Shown here piece after piece: positions 32,589 to 40,013 of a DNA stretch of 61,790 nucleotides. Source of the stretch: a virus; the IMG/VR virus record IMGVR_UViG_3300050821_016472, positions 1 through 61,790 of that record; one strand, written 5' to 3'. The notes beneath the pieces are model-generated. The model searched no databases. It was not told the DNA's origin and saw nothing but the letters and a program-made list of their open reading frames with translations. How positions within the stretch are numbered: position 1 is the first letter of the stretch; the number at the start of each line of letters is the position of its first letter. Both the position numbers and the translations under genes were made by a program.

Positions 32589-33001
32589 GGGCTCACCCGC
32601 GCGGAGCGGTGCCGCCCCTTGGCAACCATGTCGCGCATGTTGTCGAGAGTCGTGCCTTCGAAGAGATGCGAGCGCCGCACACAGGGGCGGTTGTCGCAAT
32701 GGTGGCAAGCGTTAGGAACGGGCCACCGCCCTTCGGCGATGAAGAAAGCGACTCGGTGTGCGCGCCTCGTGCGGCCACCAAGACCGAACTGACCGTACTC
32801 GCCTGGGCGAGCTGACCGAAAGATGTGGCATGGGCCCAACTCGGGGCGATGTGCCGGAATCGGGCCGTTGAGATCGACGAACGCCGCGAAGCGCTCGGCG
32901 AGGATCCGAGTGCGTCGCGGTTTTGGTGGGGGCGGTGGCGTAGCGAGCTGTTGCCCGATCGCCGAGGCAAAAACGTTCCAAGTGCGCGCCATGCTCATCA
33001 T
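32585..33001 (-). CDS. HNH endonuclease, paralogue of the one at 30485
   Basis: 138 residues read leftward from ATG at 33001 (ATG at 32998 also possible); AGGAGG lies five bases upstream. CHHCDNRPCVRRSHLFEGTT holds the HNH core with the same His, Asn and Cys ligands as the other copy. The 35-residue N-terminal Pro/Arg extension is unique to this copy. It heads the minus-strand operon; the two copies flank the island, which suggests duplication or repeated homing. Confidence 0.8.
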   Translation of the reverse strand: MMSMARTWNVFASAIGQQLATPPPPPKPRRTRILAERFAAFVDLNGPIPAHRPELGPCHIFRSARPGEYGQFGLGGRTRRAHRVAFFIAEGRWPVPNACHHCDNRPCVRRSHLFEGTTLDNMRDMVAKGRHRSARVSP

Positions 33002-33029
33002 TCAAACCTCCTGCGGTTGCCGTGACTTG

Positions 33030-33035
33030 AGCCTA
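33030..33035 (-). promoter_or_regulatory. -10-like element (TAGGCT) of the HNH operon
   Basis: Minus-strand TAGGCT, 14 bases downstream of the operator-like element at 33050-33069, with a 28-base leader and a strong ribosome-binding site. Confidence 0.5.
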
Positions 33036-33049
33036 GCGGAACAATCGTG

Positions 33050-33069
33050 TGGCGCCAGTTGCGGCGCTA
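33050..33069. promoter_or_regulatory. Operator-like element, copy 2
   Basis: 20 bp: TGGCGCCA, four bases, CGGCGCTA. On the plus strand its end merges with TACGAT (33068-33073), a possible -10 for the DUF932-like gene. A binding protein could control both directions. Confidence 0.55.
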
Positions 33070-33094
33070 CGATGTTGCGGTCAAGCTATCCGAA

Positions 33095-33109
33095 GCGCCA
33101 AGGTGGCGC
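33095..33109. promoter_or_regulatory. Short dyad in the leader of the DUF932-like gene
   Basis: GCGCCA, three bases, TGGCGC: a perfect inverted repeat with the same TGGCGC core as the operator-like elements. Confidence 0.4.
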
Positions 33110-33122
33110 GAGAGGAGCCGAG

Positions 33123-34511
33123 ATGGAAAACTCAATCGTTACCGGTGAGGACATGAGCTACGTGGACTTCGTTGAGGGCCGGCACACGGCCGCGCCCGCG
33201 CCCATCGCGGCGCCGGTGGCCCCCTCTCTGCTCGAGGCCACGCACCAAGCGGCGGCCATTGCGAGCGCAGAGATCGAGGTGCTCGGCGACCCGGCGCGCG
33301 CGGCCTTCGAGGCTGGTCACGCGGCCGCGGCCGCCCGGATCAACCGCGGCCACGGCATGCGGATCGAGGCGCCGGTCGAGGCGCTGCCGGCCCTCCCCGT
33401 GCGGATCGAGGCGCCCACCCCCGAGGCCGGGAAGTACCTCGCGATCCTCGAGCGGCGGATCGCCGAGGGCACGCAGCGCGCGGCGGCGGTCATGCGCGGG
33501 ATCGAGTCCTCGGTCCCCACTGACCGGATCGCGAAGCTCGGCGCGGTCAAGTGGGAGCCCACGGCGGGCAACCGCGGGATCGTGGCGAACGTCGGCGGTG
33601 ACGTGCTCACCCCCACCGACTACGCGATCGGCCAGATCGCCGAGCGCGCGGGCGTGCCCGGCCCGTACCTCCGCGGCCTGCTCGAGGCGGCCGCCCCCGG
33701 CGCCGAGCCCGCCCCCTCGTGGAAGCGCGAGCTCGCGGCCGAGATCCTGACCCGCCACTACACGCACCACGAGGGCCGCGCGCTCGTGCGCTCGGTGGGG
33801 AACTCGCTGCGCGGGTGGCTCTCGGACTCGTACCGCCGGCTCGACTCGCGGCCCTTGCTCGAGGCCATGGTCACCGAGGCCGACAAGCACGGCGCCCTCC
33901 CGTACGACGGTCACGCCACGGAGACCCGCGTGGCGATCAAGATGATCCTGCCCCGCGTGGTGGAGCCGATCCCGGGCGAATACATGATCGTGGGCGCCGA
34001 GTGGTCGAACAGCGACTACGGGAACGGCACCCACGGCGTCCGCGTCTTCGCCGTGCGCGTGGTGTGCCTCAACGGCATGACGAACGAGAACCTGCTCAAG
34101 CAAGTCCACCTGGGCAAGCGGCTCGGCGATGACACCATGCTCAGCGACCGCACGCTGCGGCTCGACACGGCGACGAGCGCCTCGGCCCTCCGAGACGTGG
34201 TGCGGGGCGCCTTCGGCCCGGCGCGCACCGAGAACCTCATGAAGCAGATCACCACCGCGGCCGCCGCGCCCTTCGCGAGCGCGCAGATCCGCGCCGCGCT
34301 CAAGAGCCTCCCCAAGACCACCACCAAGGCGGTCATCGACGCCTTCGAGAGCGGTGACGTCATCAACCTCCCCGCCGGCGAGAACGCCTGGCGCGCCTCG
34401 AACGCGATCTCGTGGATCGCCCGCCACGAGGAGGACGCCGAGCGCCGGCTCGACCTCGAGCGGCTCGCCGGCTCGGTCATGCCCGCCGCCCCCAAGGCGC
34501 CCTCCGCGTAA
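33123..34511 (+). CDS. DUF932-like phage/plasmid protein
   Basis: 462 residues from ATG at 33123 with GAGGAG 5 bases upstream. The central part (about 150-400) carries the pattern of the phage/plasmid DUF932 group: LTPTDYAIGQIAERAGVPGP, LRGWLSDSYRRLDSRPLLEA, and WSNSDYGNGTHGVRVFAVRV with CLNGM. This group occurs on phages and plasmids and has no settled biochemical role. N-terminal 110 residues are Ala/Pro-rich. It stands alone between a regulatory region and a strong hairpin, so it is probably a separately controlled single-gene unit. Confidence 0.75.
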   Translation: MENSIVTGEDMSYVDFVEGRHTAAPAPIAAPVAPSLLEATHQAAAIASAEIEVLGDPARAAFEAGHAAAAARINRGHGMRIEAPVEALPALPVRIEAPTPEAGKYLAILERRIAEGTQRAAAVMRGIESSVPTDRIAKLGAVKWEPTAGNRGIVANVGGDVLTPTDYAIGQIAERAGVPGPYLRGLLEAAAPGAEPAPSWKRELAAEILTRHYTHHEGRALVRSVGNSLRGWLSDSYRRLDSRPLLEAMVTEADKHGALPYDGHATETRVAIKMILPRVVEPIPGEYMIVGAEWSNSDYGNGTHGVRVFAVRVVCLNGMTNENLLKQVHLGKRLGDDTMLSDRTLRLDTATSASALRDVVRGAFGPARTENLMKQITTAAAAPFASAQIRAALKSLPKTTTKAVIDAFESGDVINLPAGENAWRASNAISWIARHEEDAERRLDLERLAGSVMPAAPKAPSA

Positions 34512-34533
34512 CACCGGCCGCGCGCTGGTGTAA
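34511..34533 (+). repeat. 23-bp element repeated at 5903-5925
   Basis: 21 of 23 bases match the first copy. ACACC and GGTGT arms make it a near dyad. It begins on the stop codon of the DUF932-like gene and is followed by the hairpin at 34532. Confidence 0.5.
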
Positions 34534-34562
34534 GGCCGGACCCGGGTGACCGGGCCGGCCTT
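34532..34562 (+). terminator. Strong GC hairpin after the DUF932-like gene
   Basis: AAGGCCGG and CCCGG pair with CCGGG and CCGGCCTT: 13 base pairs, one bulged A, GTGA loop. No T-run, so it is a terminator-like or processing hairpin. Confidence 0.55.
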
Positions 34563-34582
34563 GGGCGTTCAGGAGGCCCGCA

Positions 34583-34900
34583 ATGGCAAAGGATCTCGAG
34601 GAACGGCTGGAGGCGGCGCTCAAGAGCGCGGACAAGGACAAGGCGAAGCAGGGTAAGGCGGCGCGAGCGCTGCACGGGTGGCTCACCTCGGACCCCGGGC
34701 GCGCGAGCGACCACGTGCTCTCGGCGATCGCGCAGGGGCGCGGTCACCTCCCCACGGTGGCGAAGAACCTCGGGATCGGCGAGCGCACGCTCGATCGGAT
34801 CTTGAAGGACCACCCGGCCTTCGCCAAGGTGGCGGGCGACATGCGCGAGGCGGCGAAGAGCGTTGAGGTTGCGCGGCGCGAGGCGGGAGGTGAGCGGTGA
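34583..34900 (+). CDS. Small HTH protein
   Basis: 105 residues from ATG at 34583 with AGGAGG seven bases upstream. A basic helical N-terminus (KSADKDKAKQGKAARALHGW) precedes GHLPTVAKNLGIGERTLDRI, a helix-turn-helix, near residues 53-72. It overlaps the next gene and opens the late structural region; it may regulate it or be the small terminase, which cannot be decided from sequence. Confidence 0.65.
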   Translation: MAKDLEERLEAALKSADKDKAKQGKAARALHGWLTSDPGRASDHVLSAIAQGRGHLPTVAKNLGIGERTLDRILKDHPAFAKVAGDMREAAKSVEVARREAGGER

Positions 34901-35412
34901 GCGACCATCAAGCGGGCCTCGTCACCCTTCCCCCCGCGCTCCAGGCGCTCGTCACCGAGGCGGCCGAGAAGCTCACCGAGGGCGCCAAGTGCTGCCCCGG
35001 GCACACGCTCGAGGCGCTGATCGAGCACGGCTGCCGCGCGATCCTCGGGCGCACGCCGCCGGAGCTCGATCGGCCGATCGCCTCGCTCACCGTGCGCGAG
35101 CTCGGGGCGGCGCTCGGGCAACCCGACATCGCCGCCGCGCGCGAGGCGGTCGATCGCTCGGTGCTCGCGCAGCAAGCGGCCGCGCAAGAGGCCGGCCGGA
35201 TCCTGCGAGACCTCAAGGCGATCTCCCCCGCGCTCTCCTACGTGCGCCTGAAGACCGCCGACGAGCTGCGCGCGTTCATCGAGGGGGCGGCGGTGGCACT
35301 CGAGACGCCACGCTTCCCCCTCGTCGTGATCAGCGCCTGGGTCACGAGCGACGAGGGCGAGGCGGGCTCGTACGCGCCGGGCCCCACGCTCGTCACCAAG
35401 GACGCCAACTGA
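34897..35412 (+). CDS. Hypothetical protein
   Basis: 171 residues from GTG at 34897 (GTGA overlap). Helical N-half with one CCPGH site, a central helical part (QAAAQEAGRILRDLKAISPA) and a beta strand pair (RFPLVVISAWVTSD) toward the end. No family recognised. Confidence 0.65.
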   Translation: MSDHQAGLVTLPPALQALVTEAAEKLTEGAKCCPGHTLEALIEHGCRAILGRTPPELDRPIASLTVRELGAALGQPDIAAAREAVDRSVLAQQAAAQEAGRILRDLKAISPALSYVRLKTADELRAFIEGAAVALETPRFPLVVISAWVTSDEGEAGSYAPGPTLVTKDAN

Positions 35413-35855
35413 TGAGCGCCACCGAGCCGTCCCCCCCGCCGGTCTTCTGCCCCCACGCCGACGCGATCGCGCCGGTGGGGGCGGCCGAGATCACCCTCGA
35501 CGACCTCGATCACAAGCACGCCACCGTCGGCCCGCTGCTCTTTTGCTTCCGGTGCGGGGCGAAGGGCTGGATCTTCGCCGGCGCCGTTGTGGCCTCGCTC
35601 GGGCACGTGGTCAGCGCGGCCACGTGGGCCGAGAGCTTCCGCGTCGCGCGTGACGCGATGACGCGCCACCTCGGCGGGCTACGGCCGGAGCCGAAGCTCG
35701 CACGGTGCCCCGAGTGCGAGCAGATCTTCCCCGAGGCCCCCGCGGGCAAGGCGCCGCACGAGTGGCTCTGCGGGCCGGAGCATTACGTGACGAGCGTCGA
35801 CGGCGCGACCACCCGCTATGCCCCCGGCGAGCCCACCACGGTCACCGAGCGCTGA
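35412..35855 (+). CDS. Cys-rich hypothetical protein
   Basis: 147 residues from ATG at 35412, one base overlap with the previous stop. FCPHADA, FCFRCGAKGW and RCPECEQIFP give three possible zinc sites around a helix (SLGHVVSAATWAESFRVARD). Function unknown; last gene before the head module. Confidence 0.65.
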   Translation: MSATEPSPPPVFCPHADAIAPVGAAEITLDDLDHKHATVGPLLFCFRCGAKGWIFAGAVVASLGHVVSAATWAESFRVARDAMTRHLGGLRPEPKLARCPECEQIFPEAPAGKAPHEWLCGPEHYVTSVDGATTRYAPGEPTTVTER

Positions 35856-35878
35856 ACCGAGACGAGCCCCCGGCCGGG

Positions 35879-35887
35879 TGATACGGT
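35879..35887 (+). promoter_or_regulatory. Extended -10 (TGATACGGT), leaderless type
   Basis: TGATACGGT, seven bases, ATG at 35895. Entry point of the head module. Confidence 0.6.
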
Positions 35888-35894
35888 CGGGGGC

Positions 35895-36203
35895 ATGGAA
35901 ACCCAGCACCTCTCGCTCAACATCGACCCCTCCGCTGGTGGGGGCGCCCCCTCGTTCGACATCTCGGACTGCTACCGCGTGACCTTCCAAGTGAGCGGGA
36001 TCACCTCGAGCGCGCTCTTCCTCGAAGCCACCCTCGACGGCACCACGTGGGCCACGATCAAGACCCCGCTGGCGAACGGGATCTTCACCCTCGACTCGAT
36101 CCAGGCCGGGCTCGCGGTGAAGCAAGTGCGGGCGCACACCACCACGATCAGCGGCGGCGAGACGCCCGTCGTCTTCATGCTCGCCCAGCGCCTCGGGTTC
36201 TGA
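35895..36203 (+). CDS. Small beta-sandwich protein, virion-associated by position
   Basis: 102 residues from ATG at 35895. Alternating strands (YRVTFQVSGITSSALFLEAT, then TWATIKTPLANGIFTLDSIQ) suggest a small beta sandwich similar to phage decoration or adaptor-type proteins. It is placed directly before the portal gene. Role inferred only. Confidence 0.6.
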   Translation: METQHLSLNIDPSAGGGAPSFDISDCYRVTFQVSGITSSALFLEATLDGTTWATIKTPLANGIFTLDSIQAGLAVKQVRAHTTTISGGETPVVFMLAQRLGF

Positions 36204-36230
36204 GCGCGCGACCGACGGCGGCGAGTGCGA

Positions 36231-36236
36231 TAAGCT
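36231..36236 (+). promoter_or_regulatory. Leaderless-type -10 (TAAGCT)
   Basis: TAAGCT, seven bases, ATG at 36244 of the portal gene. Confidence 0.55.
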
Positions 36237-36243
36237 CCGCGGC

Positions 36244-38283
36244 ATGGACGCGAAGGCCCTCCGCGAGAAGGTAGAGTCACTCCTCGCCGACGCCGGCAAG
36301 CGCGCCGGCGCCTTCGAGCGCGGCGAGAACCTCCCGCCGTACCTCATGCCCCAGGGGGCGCACGCACTCGACCGCGACGAGGTGCTCTCGGTGCCGGTGG
36401 CCAAGGCGGGCTTCGGCGGCGCGATCGGGGACGGTGCCGCCTCGAGCCTCGACGTGCAGGGCACCAACGCCCTCCCCAGCTCCGATGACGTCCACACGCT
36501 CTTCACGATGGCGGGGGCGCTCTTCCCCCCGTACGACCCCGAGGTGCTCTCGAGTCTCCTCGAGCACTCGAACGCGCTGCGGCCCAACGTGGACGCCTAC
36601 AAGACGAACGTCGACGGCTTCGGTCACCAGCTCGAGGCGATCTTCGACCCCGACGATCCCAAGGTGGACGAGCAGGTCGCCGACGCGCTCTACCTCGATC
36701 GGCTCGAGGAGGCGGAGTCACGCGGCGAGCTGACCGCGCCGTTCCCCACCCCCGACGAGGTGGCGGCGAAGAAGAAAGAGATCCTCGCGCTCGCCCGTCT
36801 TGAGCGCGCGAAGGTCGAGACGTTCACGGACCATTGCGCCGGCGACATCTCGTTCAAGGAGCTCCGGCGCCGCATGCGCGAGGATCTCGAGGTGACCGGT
36901 AACTCGTACTGGGAGGTCGTGCGCAACGGCGAGAAGAAGATCGCCGGCTTCCACCTCGTGCCCTCGTACTCGATGCGGCTCGCCCCGATCGAGCACGTGC
37001 TCCACGAGGTCAAGACGCCGCGCAAGGTCTCGCCGATCCGCTACGCCGACGTGCGGGTCAAGAAGCGTTTCCGCCGCTACATCCAGATCGTCCTCGACCG
37101 CATCGTCTACTTCAAGGAGTTCGGCGACCCGCGGGTCATCTCGAAGCGCACGGGGCGCGTGTTCGCGAATGAGGACGAGCTCGTGCGCTCGGCGCAGCAC
37201 GACGGGCCCGCCACCGAGATCATCCACTTCCGCGTGTGGTCACCGCGCTCGCCGTACGGGATCCCGCGGTGGATCGGGAACCTCCTCTCGGTGCTCGGCT
37301 CGCGCGCGAGCGAGGAAGTGAACTTCCTCTACTTCGACAATAAGGCCGTCCCCCCCCTCGCCCTCCTCGTCTCGGGCGGCAAGCTGGCCGCCGGCGCGCA
37401 AGACCGGATCGAGAGCTACATCGCCGACAACATCCGGGGGAAAGAGAACTTCCACAAGATCCTCTGCATCGAGGCCGAGAGCGCGAAGGCGGGCAAGGGC
37501 CCCGCGCAAGTCGAGACCGGGAAGGTCCGCCTCGAGCTCGTGCCGCTCCGCGACGCGCAGCAAGACGACGCGCTCTTCCAGGTCTACGACCAGAACAACC
37601 AGGACAAGATCGGCCAGTCGTTCCGCGTGCCTCGTCTCCTCCGCGGTGACACCCGAGACTTCAACCGCGCCACCGCCGAGGCCGCGCTCGAGTACGCCGA
37701 GACCCAGGTGTTCCAAGGCGAGCGCGAGGCGTTCGACGACATGATCAACCGCCTGATCTTCGCCGCGCTCGGCGTGCGGTTCTGGCGCTTCAAGTCGAAC
37801 TCGCCGGTCAACCGCGACCCGATGGATCTCGTGAAGATCCTCGACGTGCTCTGCGCGCGCGGCGTGCTCACCGCGGGCGAGGCGCGCGAGGTGGCGGCCG
37901 ACATCTTGAACAAGCGGATCGCCAAGGTGGACGCCGACTGGACGCGGCAGCCGATGGTCATGACGACCGCCGGCATGATCTCGGAGCCCGACGGCTCGAT
38001 CCTCGAGCCCGGTGCGGCCGCGGGCGGTGGCCCCATCGCCGGCGCGCTCCCCGCGGGCCCGCCCGCCCCCGACGGCACGCCCACCCCGAACCCCGCGCTC
38101 CGAGACCTCACCGCCGTCACCGGCCGCCTGATCGCGCTGCGCGACGGCATGCGCAAGCGCTCGCAGGCGCCGTACGCGGCATCGCTCCGCAAGGCCACCG
38201 AGGAGGAAACGACGATCACGCTCGAGGTCCCGAAAGACGTGCTCGACTCGTGGGTCGTGCGCGACGATGCGGCGGCTGAGTGA
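36244..38283 (+). CDS. Portal protein (PBSX type)
   Basis: 679 residues from ATG at 36244. Portal proteins form the dodecameric ring at one head vertex through which DNA is packaged and ejected and to which the neck attaches. LRPNVDAYKTNVDGFGHQLE, GNSYWEVVRNGEKKIAGFHL and SPYGIPRWIGNLLSVLGS are the conserved segments of the PBSX-type portal family. The C-terminal 100 residues are Pro/Ala-rich and then basic. It is longer than most (450-550), with extra N- and C-terminal parts. The head-morphogenesis gene overlaps its end by 17 bases. Confidence 0.85.
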   Translation: MDAKALREKVESLLADAGKRAGAFERGENLPPYLMPQGAHALDRDEVLSVPVAKAGFGGAIGDGAASSLDVQGTNALPSSDDVHTLFTMAGALFPPYDPEVLSSLLEHSNALRPNVDAYKTNVDGFGHQLEAIFDPDDPKVDEQVADALYLDRLEEAESRGELTAPFPTPDEVAAKKKEILALARLERAKVETFTDHCAGDISFKELRRRMREDLEVTGNSYWEVVRNGEKKIAGFHLVPSYSMRLAPIEHVLHEVKTPRKVSPIRYADVRVKKRFRRYIQIVLDRIVYFKEFGDPRVISKRTGRVFANEDELVRSAQHDGPATEIIHFRVWSPRSPYGIPRWIGNLLSVLGSRASEEVNFLYFDNKAVPPLALLVSGGKLAAGAQDRIESYIADNIRGKENFHKILCIEAESAKAGKGPAQVETGKVRLELVPLRDAQQDDALFQVYDQNNQDKIGQSFRVPRLLRGDTRDFNRATAEAALEYAETQVFQGEREAFDDMINRLIFAALGVRFWRFKSNSPVNRDPMDLVKILDVLCARGVLTAGEAREVAADILNKRIAKVDADWTRQPMVMTTAGMISEPDGSILEPGAAAGGGPIAGALPAGPPAPDGTPTPNPALRDLTAVTGRLIALRDGMRKRSQAPYAASLRKATEEETTITLEVPKDVLDSWVVRDDAAAE

Positions 38284-39337
38284 TGACTGGCGCTACCTCG
38301 CTCGGGGCGAGGTAGCGGTCGGGGACCTGCTCGAGGGCGTGGGCATCGAGAAGGCGGTGCCCGGCGCCGGCGTCCTCACCCGCGCGGGCTTCGACGGCGT
38401 GGTGCGGCGGCTCGTGGGGAAGCTCACCCACGTCACCGGCAAGGCCGACGCGGCCGCGCTGCGGCGCGCGGCAAAGCTCCTCGACCGCCGGTGGGACGGG
38501 CTCACCGCCGCCGAGCGCGATCGCGTGATCGGCGCGGCCGCGCAGGGCTTCCTCGCCGTGCCGAAGCTCGTGATCCCCAAGGTGGAGACGATCCTCCGCG
38601 GCGACCTCACCTCGGTCGTCGAGGCCACCAAGGCCGCCGTCGGGGAGCGGCACGGGCTCGCGATCACCGCGGATCTGAACACGCAAGACGCCAAGGTCGT
38701 GGACTTCGCGGCCTCGAGCCAAGGCAGCTACATCACCGATCAATACGGCGTCCGCGCTACCGCGTACGAGCAGCGCGCGCGCGACATCGTGGCCGACGGT
38801 CTCGACAAGGGGCTCGGGCGCGCCGACATCGCCGACATGCTCCGTGACGAGCTGACGAGCCCCATGCTCGGGCGCGCGGCCTCGTACTGGGATCAGGTGG
38901 CGTCGATACATGTCGCCCGAGCACGCTCCTACGGGCAGCTCTCGGGGTACACCGAGGCCGGCATCGAACGCTTCGTCAACAGCGCCGCGCTCGACGAAGT
39001 GACGTGCGTGATCTGCCGGTTCATGAACGGCCGAGAGTTCGAGGTCGAGACCTCGATCGACCGGTTCCACGAGGTGGAGGCGAGCGGCGATCCGTACGCG
39101 GTGACCGAGCGCCAGCCGTTCGTGAAGGTGGGCCGCACCGAGGACGGCGACCGGTTCCTCTATGCCGAGAGCGGGGGCGAGGTGCACCACATCGCCGACG
39201 TGATCGACGACGCCACGGGCGAGCGCGACGAGGAGGGGCGGTACGGGCGCGCGGCGAGCGAGGGGAAGCTCGCCGCGATCGGCGTCACCGAGGCGCCGTT
39301 CCACGGCCGGTGCCGGTGCACCACCGAGCCCGTGTGA
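38267..39337 (+). CDS. Mu F-like head morphogenesis protein
   Basis: 356 residues from ATG at 38267, overlapping the portal gene. The C-terminal domain has HVARARSYGQLSGYTEAGIE, LDEVTCVICRFMNGREF and PFHGRCRCTTEP, the signature of the Mu gpF/SPP1 gp7 family (two CxxC pairs and HxRCRC). These minor head proteins sit near the portal and help prohead assembly or DNA ejection. The last stop is shared with a leaderless promoter for the next gene. Confidence 0.85.
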   Translation: MRRLSDDWRYLARGEVAVGDLLEGVGIEKAVPGAGVLTRAGFDGVVRRLVGKLTHVTGKADAAALRRAAKLLDRRWDGLTAAERDRVIGAAAQGFLAVPKLVIPKVETILRGDLTSVVEATKAAVGERHGLAITADLNTQDAKVVDFAASSQGSYITDQYGVRATAYEQRARDIVADGLDKGLGRADIADMLRDELTSPMLGRAASYWDQVASIHVARARSYGQLSGYTEAGIERFVNSAALDEVTCVICRFMNGREFEVETSIDRFHEVEASGDPYAVTERQPFVKVGRTEDGDRFLYAESGGEVHHIADVIDDATGERDEEGRYGRAASEGKLAAIGVTEAPFHGRCRCTTEPV

Positions 39338-39343
39338 TAGCCT
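39335..39343 (+). promoter_or_regulatory. Extended -10 (TGATAGCCT) built on a stop codon
   Basis: The TGA stop of the Mu F-like gene is the TGA of TGATAGCCT; seven bases later ATG at 39351. Confidence 0.6.
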
Positions 39344-39350
39344 CGGCGGC

Positions 39351-39686
39351 ATGAAGCGCCCCACGCTCAAGGCTTCGATCCTCTCGGTCATGATCCTCGG
39401 CGGCGCCGGCCTCGGCCTCGCCTGCCACCTCGCGCTCCCGATCCTCGGCGGCCCTACGCAAGAGACCACCGAGACGCCATGCGACGACGGCACGTGGTGC
39501 CCGAACGCCTACCCGCTCTGCCCCGTAGCCGCCGGCGGGCACTGCGAGGCGAACGATCAGCCGGGCGAGGTAGTGGAGCTCGCGCGCGTGAGCGACGCCG
39601 GCGACGCCGGGCTGCACCACGTGCGGCGCCAAGGCCCGCTGCCGCACCGCCACGGCGACGGGGGTGCGGCTCATCCCCGCGACTGA
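39351..39686 (+). CDS. Putative lipoprotein or secreted Cys-rich protein
   Basis: 111 residues from ATG at 39351. MKRPTLK then ILSVMILGGAGLGLACHLAL is a signal peptide with a lipobox-like GLAC at residues 22-25. The mature part has CDDGTWCPNAYPLCPVAAGG, four Cys in a small disulfide or zinc pattern, and a His/Arg-rich end. Inserted among head genes under its own promoter, it resembles a moron. No spanin partner is seen. Confidence 0.6.
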   Translation: MKRPTLKASILSVMILGGAGLGLACHLALPILGGPTQETTETPCDDGTWCPNAYPLCPVAAGGHCEANDQPGEVVELARVSDAGDAGLHHVRRQGPLPHRHGDGGAAHPRD

Positions 39687-39692
39687 TACCGT
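39684..39692 (+). promoter_or_regulatory. Extended -10 (TGATACCGT) built on a stop codon
   Basis: TGA stop of the previous gene plus TACCGT, six bases, ATG at 39699. Confidence 0.6.
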
Positions 39693-39698
39693 GAGGGC

Positions 39699-40010
39699 AT
39701 GACTCGCCCGGTCACGACCTCGAGCCCCCTCGTCGATCTGCTCAACTCCAAGGCGGATCTCCAGAAGGTCACCGCCGACGTGCACGACCTCGTCGCGGTC
39801 AGCTTCGTCACGCACCCGATGAACCACCGCACCGAAGCCGAGGTCCGCCGGCGCGGCGAGTACGTCATCAAGACCTTCAAGATGCTCCGCGCCGAGAAGG
39901 GCTTCTCACAATCTCGGGCGCTCGCGACGCTCCCCTTCGCGCTCAAAGCGTTCCTCAACGGGGAGCCGTGGGAGCCGCCGAAGGAGCGCCTTTACCGCTC
40001 GGCGGGGTGA
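39699..40010 (+). CDS. Small helical protein
   Basis: 103 residues from ATG at 39699. Helical (LVDLLNSKADLQKVTADVHD), with a basic centre and an Ala/Leu helix near the end. Unknown function; leads into the InPase-domain gene three bases later. Confidence 0.6.
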   Translation: MTRPVTTSSPLVDLLNSKADLQKVTADVHDLVAVSFVTHPMNHRTEAEVRRRGEYVIKTFKMLRAEKGFSQSRALATLPFALKAFLNGEPWEPPKERLYRSAG

Positions 40011-40013
40011 CGC

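Noticed and set aside
39351-39686. Small lipoprotein as an Rz1-type spanin
   Set aside because: No overlapping Rz-like gene, no Pro-rich short Rz1 composition, and no lysis genes around.
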